64,000 bases of DNA, taken from Priapulus caudatus (Eukaryota; Priapulida; Priapulimorpha; Priapulimorphida; Priapulidae). The notes under the pieces were generated by a model that worked only from the letters and a program-made list of their open reading frames with translations, had not been told where the DNA came from and ran no database searches. Location: assembly GCF_000485595.1 (NCBI RefSeq), contig NW_014577070.1, positions 792,526 to 856,525 of the forward strand. Reading direction: 5' to 3'. The translations under genes and the position numbers were made by a program. The first letter of the stretch is position 1, and every line of letters starts with the position of its first letter. Below are positions 55,534 through 64,000 of the stretch, piece by piece.

Positions 55534-55821
55534 AAGTGACAGTCATAACAGAAGAGGAGGTCCCTGCAGAGGAAGAGGATGTTCCAGTAACTATTGAAAC
55601 ATCAATGGCAGAAATTACTATTACTAAAAAGGTTGAAGAAATAGAACATAAGAAAGCTGCAATGATGATCACAGAAGTAACTGAAGAGGAAGTTACTGAG
55701 GAGGAAGTGGGCTTTCAGAGGCAGCCTATTATAGAGTTGCCGAGTGACATCAGAGTGGTTCCAATTCACATGGAAACCTCAGTGACATTCGAAGAGGTCC
55801 CTAGTGATGATATACCTGAAG
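55534..55821 (+). CDS. Exon 38: acidic cassette ending in an Ig-like half-domain remnant
   Basis: The acceptor is CCCAACAG and the donor GAA G|GTTTGT, phase 1 to 1. The first part is Glu/Thr-rich (VTVITEEEVPAEEEDVPVTI). The end reads FQRQPIIELPSDIRVVPIHM then ETSVTFEEVPSDDIPEG. This aligns with the A-B strands of the array Ig domains (compare IPLEAQLVPIHQPTVFKC in exon 16), but the Cys, Trp and the whole second half are missing. It is read as a truncated Ig domain absorbed into a PEVK exon. Confidence 0.9.
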
Positions 55822-56897
55822 GTTTGTGTTCACCACGTGTAGAATAGAGAGCAGAGAACTCCTTTTATTAACAATAGTGGAAGTTGTTTTTCACCCATAC
55901 CCTGTTGCCCTGCCATCATGTGTTGTGATTGCTCCATATATGCATGTTTTTGCATTCCATGCATGTTTTCATATTCGTAAACTCAATGTGAATGCATTGA
56001 TCTAATATCCAAAAGTAGAATAAGCTTAAAGTTTAAATTCTTTTGTATATAACTATAGCAATAGATGTTATATCAGAAGAAGCTTCAGGAATTATATATT
56101 GACCTATTTAAACCTAGTGGCTGGATCAATGACTTGGTAATTCAATTTTTAAATAATTTCAAAGGTAAATCTGTTATAATGTTAACAAAGAGTGATCGAG
56201 TGGCAGATCAACAGTATGCCTAGTGGAAAAATATTAGAAAATGGTAATGCAAACTAGGAAATCCTAACACGAGGATTCAACTGGAACAATTGAAAGAAGC
56301 TAGGGTTGACCGTTTATAGTTGAAATCGGGTCTATTCAATCTAAATGCAGCTATGACTTATGTTTATTGTGACATAATCATTCACAAATGCAGTCATGCA
56401 TAGTGTATGCCACTTGTGTGCGTTTTTCATTTTGATTAGTGACCGTGTGTTTCTTAGTGGGTTTAATCACACACACCGAACACATCAACACGCTGAAAGG
56501 GCCTCATAATTATGTGCATGTGACTCATATCAGTTCAACTATCACTATTCCTGCAAGTATGACTAATGTGAAACAACTATTACCATTCTTGCAAATATTA
56601 AATCTTTGAAAGAGTAAATCTTGCGGTTTAAACAGTATGTCACTTTTAGCTGAAATATGTGATGCACGCGTAATCCTCGGATTTTGTTGTGTAGACTGTT
56701 TAAAATTGATTAGTAAATAGAATTTTATTGCTCTTATTCTCATAAAAGGCATCAATCTACACAATTGGCATGCATGCCTGTGTTGCAATGATTAACCATG
56801 TATCACTAAAAACAAATTTAATACATATATTCCATTTGTGAAGAATTTACTATTGGACAAATCGGGTCTACCATTCTTGTTGGTATCTATCTTACAG
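55822..56897. other. 1.1-kb intron, no feature seen
   Basis: A possible micro-exon near 56059 (after CTATAG) was examined but has no phase-1 donor. Otherwise AT-rich and unremarkable. Confidence 0.7.
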
Positions 56898-56951
56898 AAG
56901 TTACAGAAGTGCTAGAGGAAGAGGAAGTCATTGAAGAAGTCCAACCAGAGG
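56898..56951 (+). CDS. Exon 39: 18-residue acidic micro-exon
   Basis: The acceptor is TCTTACAG and the donor GAG G|GTAATT, phase 1 to 1. It encodes EVTEVLEEEEVIEEVQPEG. The GTAATT/C donor is shared with exons 51 and 53, to which it is probably related. Confidence 0.85.
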
Positions 56952-57049
56952 GTAATTACAAATTCTACATTCCTTAACATTTTTTATTGGGTGTGAACTA
57001 ATGAAACGTGTTGGTGTTCGATTCACAATTAAAGCTATTAATGTTTCAG

Positions 57050-57093
57050 TTACTGAAAAAAGGAAGAAGAAGGAGAAAAAACCAAAGCAGGCA
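57050..57093 (+). pseudogene. Decayed basic cassette without a usable donor
   Basis: After a good acceptor (ATGTTTCAG) a phase-1 frame reads VTEKRKKKEKKPKQ, like the basic cassettes at 60372 and 62736. No phase-1 GT donor follows: the only near candidate would create a stop at the junction. The frame continues as non-repetitive text to a stop at 57196-57198. Probably a dead exon that is skipped, or a rare alternative end. The end coordinate is where similarity stops. Confidence 0.5.
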
Positions 57094-57299
57094 GAATATC
57101 TGTGTGATGTGTTGATACATGTGTATGTGCTTGTATGCATTCACATGTATATAGCACTCATGTTAAAACACGTTATTGAAAAATATATTGCAAAATAATA
57201 GTGTCTGCTGGTAATCAGAAAAGATTAGCACTCATATTAATATATAGGTATCCAGAAGGTAGAGTAAACTAACCAAGCTTATATTGGTCAATCTTGTAG

Positions 57300-57382
57300 A
57301 AACCCCAGAGGAGGCTCCTAAACTAACACCAATGCCTGATGTTACCAAACCTGAGGGTGAAGAGGTTCGCTTCACAACTCAC
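57300..57382 (+). CDS. Exon 40: Ig domain 18, first half
   Basis: The acceptor is TCTTGTAG (phase 1) and the donor CAC|GTGAGT (phase 0). It encodes ETPEEAPKLTPMPDVTKPEG and EEVRFTTH. The B-strand Cys position is Thr, as in its duplicate at 60698. Confidence 0.92.
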
Positions 57383-57629
57383 GTGAGTGTTGGTTCAGTC
57401 ATGTCAGAGAAAAGTGCTAGCATCCGCAATTTTGTATAGTCTAGCTACCAGAAATCGTGCAAATAACACAGCTACTTGGCTACATATTTAAAAGGGTGTA
57501 CGATGCTTGAATAAATTTGAGATGATTACGTTATCTTCTTCTGATAGAGGTCTAACTGACGAGTTTTGTGATCACATAGCAATTCAATCTTCTATAGATA
57601 ATGAGACTAGAAAACCACATTGTTTCTAG

Positions 57630-57834
57630 GTAACGGGCTACCCAACTCCAACTATTAGATGGTTTGTAGAAACCATTGAGTTGCAGCCATCAAAAGACTT
57701 TGTCATCAAATTTGAGGACAATGTAGCTACACTTGTGATCACTCACGTGTACCCAGTTGATCAGGGAACCTACTACTGCACGGCCCATAACACAGTTGGA
57801 GAAGACACTGTGTTCGCCAAACTTTTTGTGCCAA
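57630..57834 (+). CDS. Exon 41: Ig domain 18, second half
   Basis: The acceptor is GTTTCTAG (phase 0) and the donor CCA A|GTAAGT (phase 1). It encodes VTGYPTPTIRWFVETIELQP, ATLVITHVYPVDQGTYYC and TAHNTVGEDTVFAKLFVP. The F-strand Cys is kept without a B-strand partner. The intron sits before V-T-G, i.e. earlier than in the main array. Confidence 0.95.
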
Positions 57835-58067
57835 GTAAGTTGATTATTATTTATTCATTTTAGTATGGCAGCAGTAACTAATTAAAGGTAAGAGAGAGTG
57901 GTCAGCTAGGCCAGTGTGAATAAATAGTGTGTAGGCCAAGATCCCTCATCAGCAGATAATGGCACTCCACGTTGGAAGAATATAGATTTGAAACATAGAG
58001 TATGAATGCTCTAGCTATAATAGATTTACGGGTCGTGTATCAATCATAGATTACATTTTCCTTCCAG

Positions 58068-58193
58068 TTGAAGAAATTACTGAAACGGTTGAAGAGTTAA
58101 TTGTAGATGAAGTTACTCATGAGAGAGTGATAAGTGAGGAAGGCCTCGAACCTGTTACCATTGAAATCTCGGAGTTGAAGCCAAACGAAGAAG
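58068..58193 (+). CDS. Exon 42: acidic cassette
   Basis: The acceptor is TCCTTCCAG and the donor GAA G|GTTTGT, phase 1 to 1. It encodes VEEITETVEELIVDEVTHER and VISEEGLEPVTIEISELKPN before EEG. It is placed like exon 49 after the duplicate Ig domain, and that exon has the same opening (VDDIVEVEEEE). Confidence 0.9.
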
Positions 58194-58679
58194 GTTTGTA
58201 GTGTTAATATTGTCTGAGACAGCTATCCAATGAAATGTTGTCTATATGTTTGGTATGCTGTAACCGATATACATTACACTATATTATACTATAGCCATAC
58301 TAAGTAGATATTGCTGTATGTATGTGTTCATGTATTTTGCTACTGCCACCTGTATTATAATTATCATGAATATGCTTGCATATCTACATATTTATGTTGA
58401 TATATGGCATCACATGATGATGAGTGCTGGGGCTTGCATATTGATAAAAATTTTGTTTTTCTTCTAAGTATTATTCGTGCTACAAATGTTTAAAATCTAT
58501 ACAAACTAAACAGTTTATAGAAACGTAAAAACCTCACCTATCAGTAGAATCCATCTCATCAGTGTATAGCTGTTGTGCATTGCATATGTACATCTAAAGA
58601 ACTGATGTATATATGTTCATGCATAGCACACTCTGCACTGCAGAGGAAGTGTTGCTTTACTGAAGGTGTTTTAATGCAG
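58194..58679. other. Intron, no feature seen
   Basis: Its last ~120 bases (from about 58555) resemble the intron end before exon 45 near 59805-59924, evidence of the segmental duplication; otherwise nothing. Confidence 0.7.
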
Positions 58680-58916
58680 AAATTGTGGTTGAGACCAAGG
58701 TGACGAAGAAAAGGAAGAAGAAGCCAAAGGTGGTAACAAAAGAAGAAGATGAATTGCATGTGGAGGCAGTAGAACCTGTCGAGGAAGTTGAAGAGACAAT
58801 AGAGGAGTTTGTAACAACAGAAGTTGTGGAGTTCAAAACTGAGGAAGAGGGTCCTGAGGAAACCGAAACCCATATCACTGAGACAATAATTGAAATGACA
58901 CCAGAAGGACCTGAAG
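58680..58916 (+). CDS. Exon 43: PEVK cassette family C, copy 1
   Basis: The acceptor is TTAATGCAG and the donor GAA G|GTTTGT, phase 1 to 1, 79 residues. It encodes EIVVETKVTKKRKKKPKVVT, KEEDELHVEAVEPVEEVEET, IEEFVTTEVVEFKTEEEG and TEMTPEGPEG-type wording (EMTPEGPEG). It is nearly identical to exon 45. Confidence 0.95.
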
Positions 58917-59399
58917 GTTTGTTATTGTTCTGTTATGTTGTGTAACTTTAATATTTATTGATCATGTCCTTGACAAGCCCGTTGTGTGTTTCAGGTTATG
59001 CCAGAAACAGTTAACATGGCTTGACTTTCCTCCAATCGGGTGCTTCAGAAAAACCTATTAAAGATCAAGTTCTCATGTGGTTCATTATATTACTGATGCT
59101 AATACATATTGTGGCAGTATGCATCAACATCTGCCACAAACCTTCAGGTTTCTTGGGCTTCTTCTTTTTCTTCTTTTTGCTAATCACCTTTGTGATTTCT
59201 ACCTCTGAAATAATTTGCAATATAAATCCGGACATGAAGGCAATTATACATTATTGCTACAAGTTGGGTCTAATATTGTAATAATTTCTGTACTGCAATG
59301 TATAATTTTTATATGCAGTTGCTTCCTTTATTTTCTTATGTAACATGAATTATTATTGTTTTAACATCTCATATATTTGATTAACTCAATTATTTTAAG
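58917..59399. other. Intron with an inverted (antisense) copy of the exon 46 cassette
   Basis: The region from about 59095 to 59210 reads on the minus strand as exon 46 with its acceptor, donor and about 50 bases of the following intron. It is listed separately. The remaining intron is unremarkable. Confidence 0.85.
59142..59204 (-). pseudogene. Antisense copy of a basic PEVK cassette exon
   Basis: On the minus strand: acceptor TTTCAG, 63 bases, donor GAAG|GTTTGTGG, exactly the length of exon 46. It encodes EVEITKVISKKKKKKKPKKP with the split codon, essentially the same peptide as exon 46. Downstream intron sequence (GGCAGATGTTGATGCATACT) also matches. In this orientation it cannot contribute to the host mRNA, but it can pair with it. 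Confidence 0.92.
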
Positions 59400-59498
59400 A
59401 AATTCCTATTGAGGAGATTGAAGAGGCACCAGAAGAGGAGGCACCAAAAGAAGTAATTTTAGAAGTAGTACAGGAGCAAAAGGAAGAGGTTTCAGAGG
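59400..59498 (+). CDS. Exon 44: acidic PEVK cassette family D, copy 1
   Basis: The acceptor is TATTTTAAG and the donor GAG G|GTAAGG, phase 1 to 1. It encodes EIPIEEIEEAPEEEAPKEVI and LEVVQEQKEEVSEG. It belongs with exons 51 and 53 (EVPVEEVEE...EITLEVVQLEEE). Confidence 0.92.
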
Positions 59499-59924
59499 GT
59501 AAGGTCAACAACTAGCCAGATAGCATGGTGCATACTAACCCATCTGATTGGGGAAGCCCAAGAAAATGGAAATATGTATTAGTCATTAGTTATTCGTTAT
59601 GAATAAATCTGCCGACCTATATTAGGATCTCGAGTCACCGGACTATTACGTCAACTTCGAGTTTAAAAGTTGTTCTTGGTACACATGACAAGTCTGCAAT
59701 CAAAAACGGTTTAAGGTGTTTAACTATGGAAACTCTTAGGGCTAGTTTTGTGTAATTACACACCTGTGACAACATCTATTAGTAATATATTCTCGAATCA
59801 ATGCAGTAGTTTCTATGTATTGCATATGGACATCAGGTCAATTGGTGTACTATTATGCTGCTGCATAGCAAGCTTCTGCATTGACGGGAAGGCATTGTAT
59901 TACTGAAAGAACGTTTCTATGCAG
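59499..59924. other. Intron, no feature seen
   Basis: The last ~120 bases match the end of the intron before exon 43; otherwise nothing recognised. Confidence 0.7.
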
Positions 59925-60161
59925 AAATTGTGGTTGAGACCAAGGTGACGAAGAAAAGGAAGAAGAAGCCAAAGGTGGTAACAAAAGAAGAAGATGAGTT
60001 GCATGTGGAGGCAGTAGAACCTGTTGAGGAAGTTGAAGAGACAATAGAGGAGTTTGTAACAACAGAAGTTGTGGAGTTCAAAACTGAGGAAGAAGTTCCT
60101 GAAGAAACCGAAAGCCATATCACTGAGACAATAATTGAAATGACACCAGAAGGACCAGAAG
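59925..60161 (+). CDS. Exon 45: PEVK cassette family C, copy 2
   Basis: The acceptor is TTCTATGCAG and the donor GAA G|GTTTGT, phase 1 to 1, the same 237-base length as exon 43. The protein differs at only a few positions (EEEVPEETESHITE versus EEEGPEETETHITE). Very recent duplicate. Confidence 0.96.
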
Positions 60162-60371
60162 GTTTGTTATTGTCCTGTTTTGTTGTGTAATTGAAGGTTT
60201 GTTGTTGCTTTCTGTTGTGATACTTTCTGTGTATATCGATCATTAGTATTATCTTTTATACTATCATTGCAAGACAGTGTTGGCAAAACTTAGCTGCTAT
60301 CAAATGATTTTTGTCAACTCATTTAGTATGTTATTTATTTCATGGCAGATCTTGTTGTACTTTTTTTCCAG

Positions 60372-60434
60372 AAGTAGAAATCACAAAGGTGATTAGCAAA
60401 AAGAAGAAAAAGAAGAAGCCCAAGAAACCAGAAG
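60372..60434 (+). CDS. Exon 46: basic cassette family E
   Basis: The acceptor is a long T tract then CCAG; the donor is GAA G|GTTTGT, phase 1 to 1. It encodes EVEITKVISKKKKKKKPKKP then EG. The sense counterpart of the antisense copy at 59142-59204, and the second half of the fused exon 52. Confidence 0.94.
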
Positions 60435-60697
60435 GTTTGTGGCAGATGTTAATGCATACTGCCACAATATGTATTAGCATCATACGTAGGGTTATGCCAA
60501 GATTATTCTATTGATATAGATTTTTCTTTTTCAGTGAGTGTCTGATGTGTCTCAGGGAGATATAACAACTTACAACCCACAATGGGGTTTCATCTCCCAA
60601 ATATTTACAGTGAATATTGTGAAAATGTCAGCGAAAATTGTTTCTCCCAAAGATTCGTGCATTGCTTTGAGGTGGATATCTCTTTAAATCATTGCAG

Positions 60698-60771
60698 ATG
60701 AAGCACCAAAGTTAACGCCTATGACTGACATTACCAGGAATGAAGCTGATGTGGCTCGATTTACTACGCAA
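60698..60771 (+). CDS. Exon 47: Ig domain 19, first half
   Basis: The acceptor is TCATTGCAG (phase 1) and the donor CAA|GTGAGT (phase 0). It encodes DEAPKLTPMTDITRNEADVA and RFTTQ. Duplicate of exon 40, also without the B-strand Cys. Confidence 0.93.
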
Positions 60772-61225
60772 GTGAGTAAACACTTTTGCCCTGTTTTATG
60801 GTCTCCAGCTAACCCAATGCATGATGATATCTATAATGCCATGAGGATATTTTAGATTTTGCCATGTATAATGGATTATAACACTCGTCAGACCCTCTAA
60901 AATTACTGTACGGCGTTGAATTACTGTACTATTGCAATACTATTGTATTGCGAATTAAAAGATTAAATAATGTGGCCGGCGATGTGTTTGGATTGAATAG
61001 CAATTATAGTTGTCATTTTTGTGATCTTTTGTTTGCTGCCTGTAATACTGGCTTCTTGAAATTGTGATCCAATAATGAGGTAAAAGTGTAATTTCAATGA
61101 CAAGATCAAGCAACCATTATGCGGCAATTGCTCTCAATCTATCTCTGTTGTATTAGTTAATGTATTGTACATTACTTTATAAACGTGTCTCTATGTTACT
61201 TCAGTAATATTTGCTCAATTATTAG
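60772..61225. other. Intron, no feature seen
   Basis: No repeat or coding signal. Confidence 0.75.
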
Positions 61226-61430
61226 GTTACTGGCTATCCAAGACCCACTATCAAATGGTTTGTAGAAACCATAGAGTTGCAGCCATCCAAGGACTTTGTC
61301 ATTACGTACGAGGAAAATACTGCTACCTTAGAGATCATTCACGTCTATTCCGATGACCAGGGAACCTATTGGTGTAAAGCTGAAAACCCTGTTGGGGAGG
61401 ATACGGCATCTGCATCCTTGTTTGTGCCAA
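61226..61430 (+). CDS. Exon 48: Ig domain 19, second half
   Basis: The acceptor is CAATTATTAG (phase 0) and the donor CCA A|GTATGG (phase 1), 205 bases as in exon 41. It encodes VTGYPRPTIKWFVETIELQP, ATLEIIHVYSDDQGTYWC and KAENPVGEDTASASLFVP. Confidence 0.95.
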
Positions 61431-61829
61431 GTATGGTCACTATAAATGCATGCATGTGTATAACACTTAGTTAAAGAGTTAAGCAGAAGTATAAATCATA
61501 AGCCTAACGAAGGTTAAACTCGAAAAGTACCTAATAACACGTACTGTTCCTACCACACAGAAGGTCAAGTGTATTAATCTCAAACATAGTATTAAACCCC
61601 TTGGAGACAATCTTAATTAAAACTGTCAGTATAACTAAAACCGTCAGTAATTAAAACTGTAAAACTTAAACCAGTATTAAGAAAATATTAAAATCAAATG
61701 GCTTTGCAAGTTTTGCAACATATGTATACTAAGATCATTATTCTTGGATGAAGTGATTATAACAATAGTAGATTGCATTATATAGTATGAAAACATTTTA
61801 TTTATATCTAACAGTAAAATTAATTGCAG
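61431..61829. other. Intron, no feature seen
   Basis: A short repeated phrase (TTAAAACTGTCAGTATAACT and AAACCGTCAGTAATTAAAAC near 61616-61660) is the only structure. Confidence 0.7.
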
Positions 61830-61880
61830 TTGATGATATTGTCGAAGTTGAGGAAGAAGAGGACAAACTCCACCCTGAAG
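61830..61880 (+). CDS. Exon 49: 17-residue acidic micro-exon
   Basis: The acceptor is TAATTGCAG and the donor GAA G|GTAATG, phase 1 to 1. It encodes VDDIVEVEEEEDKLHPEG. Confidence 0.85.
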
Positions 61881-62735
61881 GTAATGGTAATGCTAAAGAA
61901 TTTTTGCTGCAAATAAATATGGGATATATATTGAGTGACTTTATTAAGGCTCATCTTTTAATTATGGGGTAATATGTTATATTTGGTATGTAACAAACAT
62001 GGATTTTAGGAATTTACACAAATAAAATAGGGAGCTATGTTTCAGGAGATTTTTAATTTTGTATAGAATGAAAAGGCTAAGAGAGTTATCTTTAGACTAA
62101 ACAAGGAAAATGCTGTATTTTTTAGGCAATAAGGATGGGCAATTTTTAATTAGCAAGCACATTAAACATTGCAAATTTATGCATGCATCATGCAGGCACT
62201 AATGCACACACAACACGTGCAAGCGCACACAGGTACACTTTCATGTATACACACTCATGCGTAAATACATTTATGCGCACACACACAAACACGCATGCAC
62301 GCACTCATGCACGCACATATGCATGCACGTAGACACACACACACACATGCACCAAAATACAAAATACACATGCAGGCACTGGCAAGCATACATGGAAAAA
62401 CACTTTTGAACTTCTTCTTTCTCTCTCTGACATACTCTCACCCATACACGAAAGCAAGCATGCATACATGTACACATGCATAGGCACGCAGAGAGACATA
62501 GGACATATATGATATTAATGTTATACAATTAACATGTATACAATTAGAGTGCAGATAATGTTCAAATGTTTGGATACTTTTCAAAGGGAATTTGAAGTAG
62601 CCTTGCATGTTAGTTGGTAACAGAGAATAGATCCAAAGAGGTGTTGATCCAGGAATTAGGTGACATGTGACTAGATAAAAGTAGTGATTTTAATGCTTGA
62701 TATTGTGACGTCATACTGTTTTTTGTTGTTGCCAG
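61881..62735. repeat. Intron with CA/CACGCATG simple repeats
   Basis: From about 62190 to 62500 the sequence is dominated by CA-rich, CACGCATGCA-type simple repeats with short unique breaks. The remainder is unremarkable. Confidence 0.8.
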
Positions 62736-62780
62736 TTGTTGAAAAGAAGAAGAAAAAGAAAAAGCCAAAGAAACCTGAAG
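62736..62780 (+). CDS. Exon 50: 15-residue Lys-run micro-exon
   Basis: The acceptor is TTGTTGCCAG and the donor GAA G|GTTTGT, phase 1 to 1. It encodes VVEKKKKKKKPKKPEG, a shorter relative of exon 46. Confidence 0.88.
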
Positions 62781-62979
62781 GTTTGTTTTGCTACATATTG
62801 TTATGCAGTGTTACACATAATATTTGCTAAATATTTTATTGTAAATGTGAGCCTAATGATGAAAATAGCTTTGAATGAAACCATAAGTCCTCCAGATTAT
62901 GTCTTGAACAGTTCATTGTAAAACGCAATTCACGTCATATTCTTGCACAAATATTGATCTGCTTAATTTTCTTCTATAG

Positions 62980-63075
62980 AAGTCCCGGTTGAGGAAGTCG
63001 AAGAGGCACCAGAGGAGGAGGCTCCTGAGGAGATCACACTTGAGGTTGTTCAACTGGAAGAAGAGCAACCAGAAG
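62980..63075 (+). CDS. Exon 51: acidic cassette family D, copy 2
   Basis: The acceptor is CTTCTATAG and the donor GAA G|GTAATC, phase 1 to 1. It encodes EVPVEEVEEAPEEEAPEEIT and LEVVQLEEEQPEG. Nearly identical to exon 53. Confidence 0.94.
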
Positions 63076-63320
63076 GTAATCCCTGTTGGTTTCCTGGCCT
63101 AATTGAGGGGCATGATCATTTCATTGCAGCTGATTGATTTGTTTCAATAGCTAATTGTTTCAAAACATCAATTTTGAAAAGAGACATCTTTATGAGCGCA
63201 GCCATCATTGTACAGTTATTTCATGCATGCACTAGCTCAGATATGCATATGGTATCTGAAGCTTGCACGTGTTCGTGAATTTTCTTCTGGTCACTGATGG
63301 AAATACATTTCCTATAACAG

Positions 63321-63608
63321 AAGTAATAGTTGAGTCGAAGGTCACTAAAAAGCGACGCAAAAAGAAGAAACCAAAAGAGCGCACTGAGGAGGAATTGCAG
63401 CTTGAGGTGGTAGAGCCTGTCGAAGAAGAACAGGAAACAGTTGAAGAAGAGTTCATTACACAAGAAGTCATTGAACTCACCGCGGAGGAAGAGATCACGG
63501 AAGACATTGTTGTTGAAATTGTTGAGGAAGTGACTCCAGAAGGGATTGAAGAGGTTGAGATCACCAGAGTTGTGAAAAAGAAAAGGAAGAAGCCTAAGAA
63601 ACCCAAAG
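63321..63608 (+). CDS. Exon 52: fused family C + family E cassette
   Basis: The acceptor is CTATAACAG and the donor AAA G|GTTTGT, phase 1 to 1, 96 residues. The first three quarters follow family C (EVIVESKVTKKRRKKKKPKE, LEVVEPVEEEQETVEEEF). Where family C ends in 'TPEG|donor', this exon runs on (TPEGIEEVEITRVVKKKRKK then PKKPKG) as a family E exon. The following intron matches the family E intron (GTTTGTGGCAGATGTTAATA). The intron between the two cassettes has therefore been lost. Confidence 0.94.
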
Positions 63609-63801
63609 GTTTGTGGCAGATGTTAATACATACTGCCACAAAATGTATTAACATTGGGCCTGGGCTGATGTTGCGAACGTTTTGCATTGATATAAGTTCC
63701 TCTTTCCACATACCTGTTTCTTCTCAAGTAGCTCCATGTATACGGGATAATTTTTGTTTTGCTCTTAATAAAATGTGAGTGTACATATTTGTCACCTTCA
63801 G

Positions 63802-63897
63802 AAGTCCCAGTTGAGGAGGTGGAAGAGGTACCAGAAGAGGAGGCTCCTGAGGAGATCACACTGGAGGTTGTTCAACTGGAAGAGGAGAAACTAGAAG
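63802..63897 (+). CDS. Exon 53: acidic cassette family D, copy 3
   Basis: The acceptor is TCACCTTCAG and the donor GAA G|GTAATC, phase 1 to 1. It encodes EVPVEEVEEVPEEEAPEEIT and LEVVQLEEEKLEG. This is the last exon in the window; the array clearly continues. Confidence 0.94.
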
Positions 63898-64000
63898 GTA
63901 ATCACTAGTTCGTTATTGTAATTGTAACCAAGAATACTATTTAATAAGAAACAAGTTTCAATGCTGCAGAGGTTATTGTACAGGTATTTCAGACATGTTT

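Larger units (their letters stand above)
673..63897 (+). other. Titin-like giant muscle-scaffold gene, interior part (53 exons placed)
   Basis: The exons listed below join in one continuous reading frame. Introns between Ig domains and around PEVK-like exons are phase 1, and many introns inside Ig domains are phase 0 just before the conserved V-T-W of strand C. The product has 19 I-set Ig domains, long acidic disordered stretches, and Lys-run/Glu-rich segments like the PEVK springs of titin, Sallimus/kettin and nematode TTN-1. By analogy it would be a sarcomeric or cytoskeletal elastic scaffold. Family membership comes from domain architecture and motifs; the exact orthologue is not recognised. 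Neither gene end lies in the window. Confidence 0.9.

Noticed and set aside
56059-56105. Possible acidic micro-exon after CTATAG
   Set aside because: IDVISEEAS resembles the cassettes, but no GT donor follows in any frame before a stop.
62271-62528. Cys-rich frame opposite the CA repeat
   Set aside because: The Cys-Met-His-Cys pattern is the translation of a CATGCACAC-type simple repeat.
1-64000. CRISPR arrays, bacterial operons, tRNA or rRNA genes
   Set aside because: None of the tandem repeats has regular unique spacers, and no cloverleaf with A/B boxes or rRNA-like stretch was recognised; the window is eukaryotic.

Overview
This is an interior piece of one giant eukaryotic gene on the + strand. 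It encodes a titin/twitchin/kettin-like muscle-type scaffold: many I-set immunoglobulin (Ig) domains joined by acidic or Lys/Glu-rich (PEVK-like) segments. I could place 53 exons between 673 and 63897. Each was checked for an AG acceptor, a GT donor, an open frame and a phase matching its neighbours. Together they hold about 26.6 kb of coding sequence (roughly 8,850 residues) with 19 Ig domains. No FN3 or kinase domain, no start codon, no final stop, no promoter and no poly(A) end of this gene were seen, so it continues beyond both window ends.

The organism is an animal, because of the Ig/PEVK giant protein, the many spliceosomal introns and the animal-type mobile elements. TTAGGG-type telomere-like runs inside the 39 kb repeats, CA/GT and GTCC microsatellites, and fold-back elements suggest a marine invertebrate that is neither an arthropod nor a nematode. 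The sequence does not allow a closer placement.

Layout. 1-5080: an acidic exon, Ig1, then a 2.65 kb acidic exon ending in Ig2. 7023-8732: short PEVK-like exons and the GC-rich exon with Ig3. 8733-13772: a long intron with a possible 98-codon nested membrane-protein ORF. 13773-14353: Ig4. 14756-29233: one 14.5 kb exon coding for about 4,826 mostly acidic residues with several layers of internal repeats and an Ig-like end (Ig5). 29531-46585: the Ig array, Ig6-Ig17, interrupted by two large repeat-filled introns. 47021-64000: the PEVK-like zone, made of tandemly duplicated symmetric cassette exons with two more Ig domains (Ig18, Ig19).

Almost every linker or PEVK exon begins and ends in phase 1, so any of them can be skipped without a frameshift. 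Many carry the same weak donor, GTTTGT, as expected for a spring region tuned by alternative splicing. Introns hold a hAT transposon remnant with an 8-bp target duplication, several fold-back elements, three palindromes with telomere-like cores, and minisatellites. Between about 51.7 and 54.04 kb four exon copies and their introns carry scattered small indels. This looks more like uncorrected long-read sequence than real pseudogenes.
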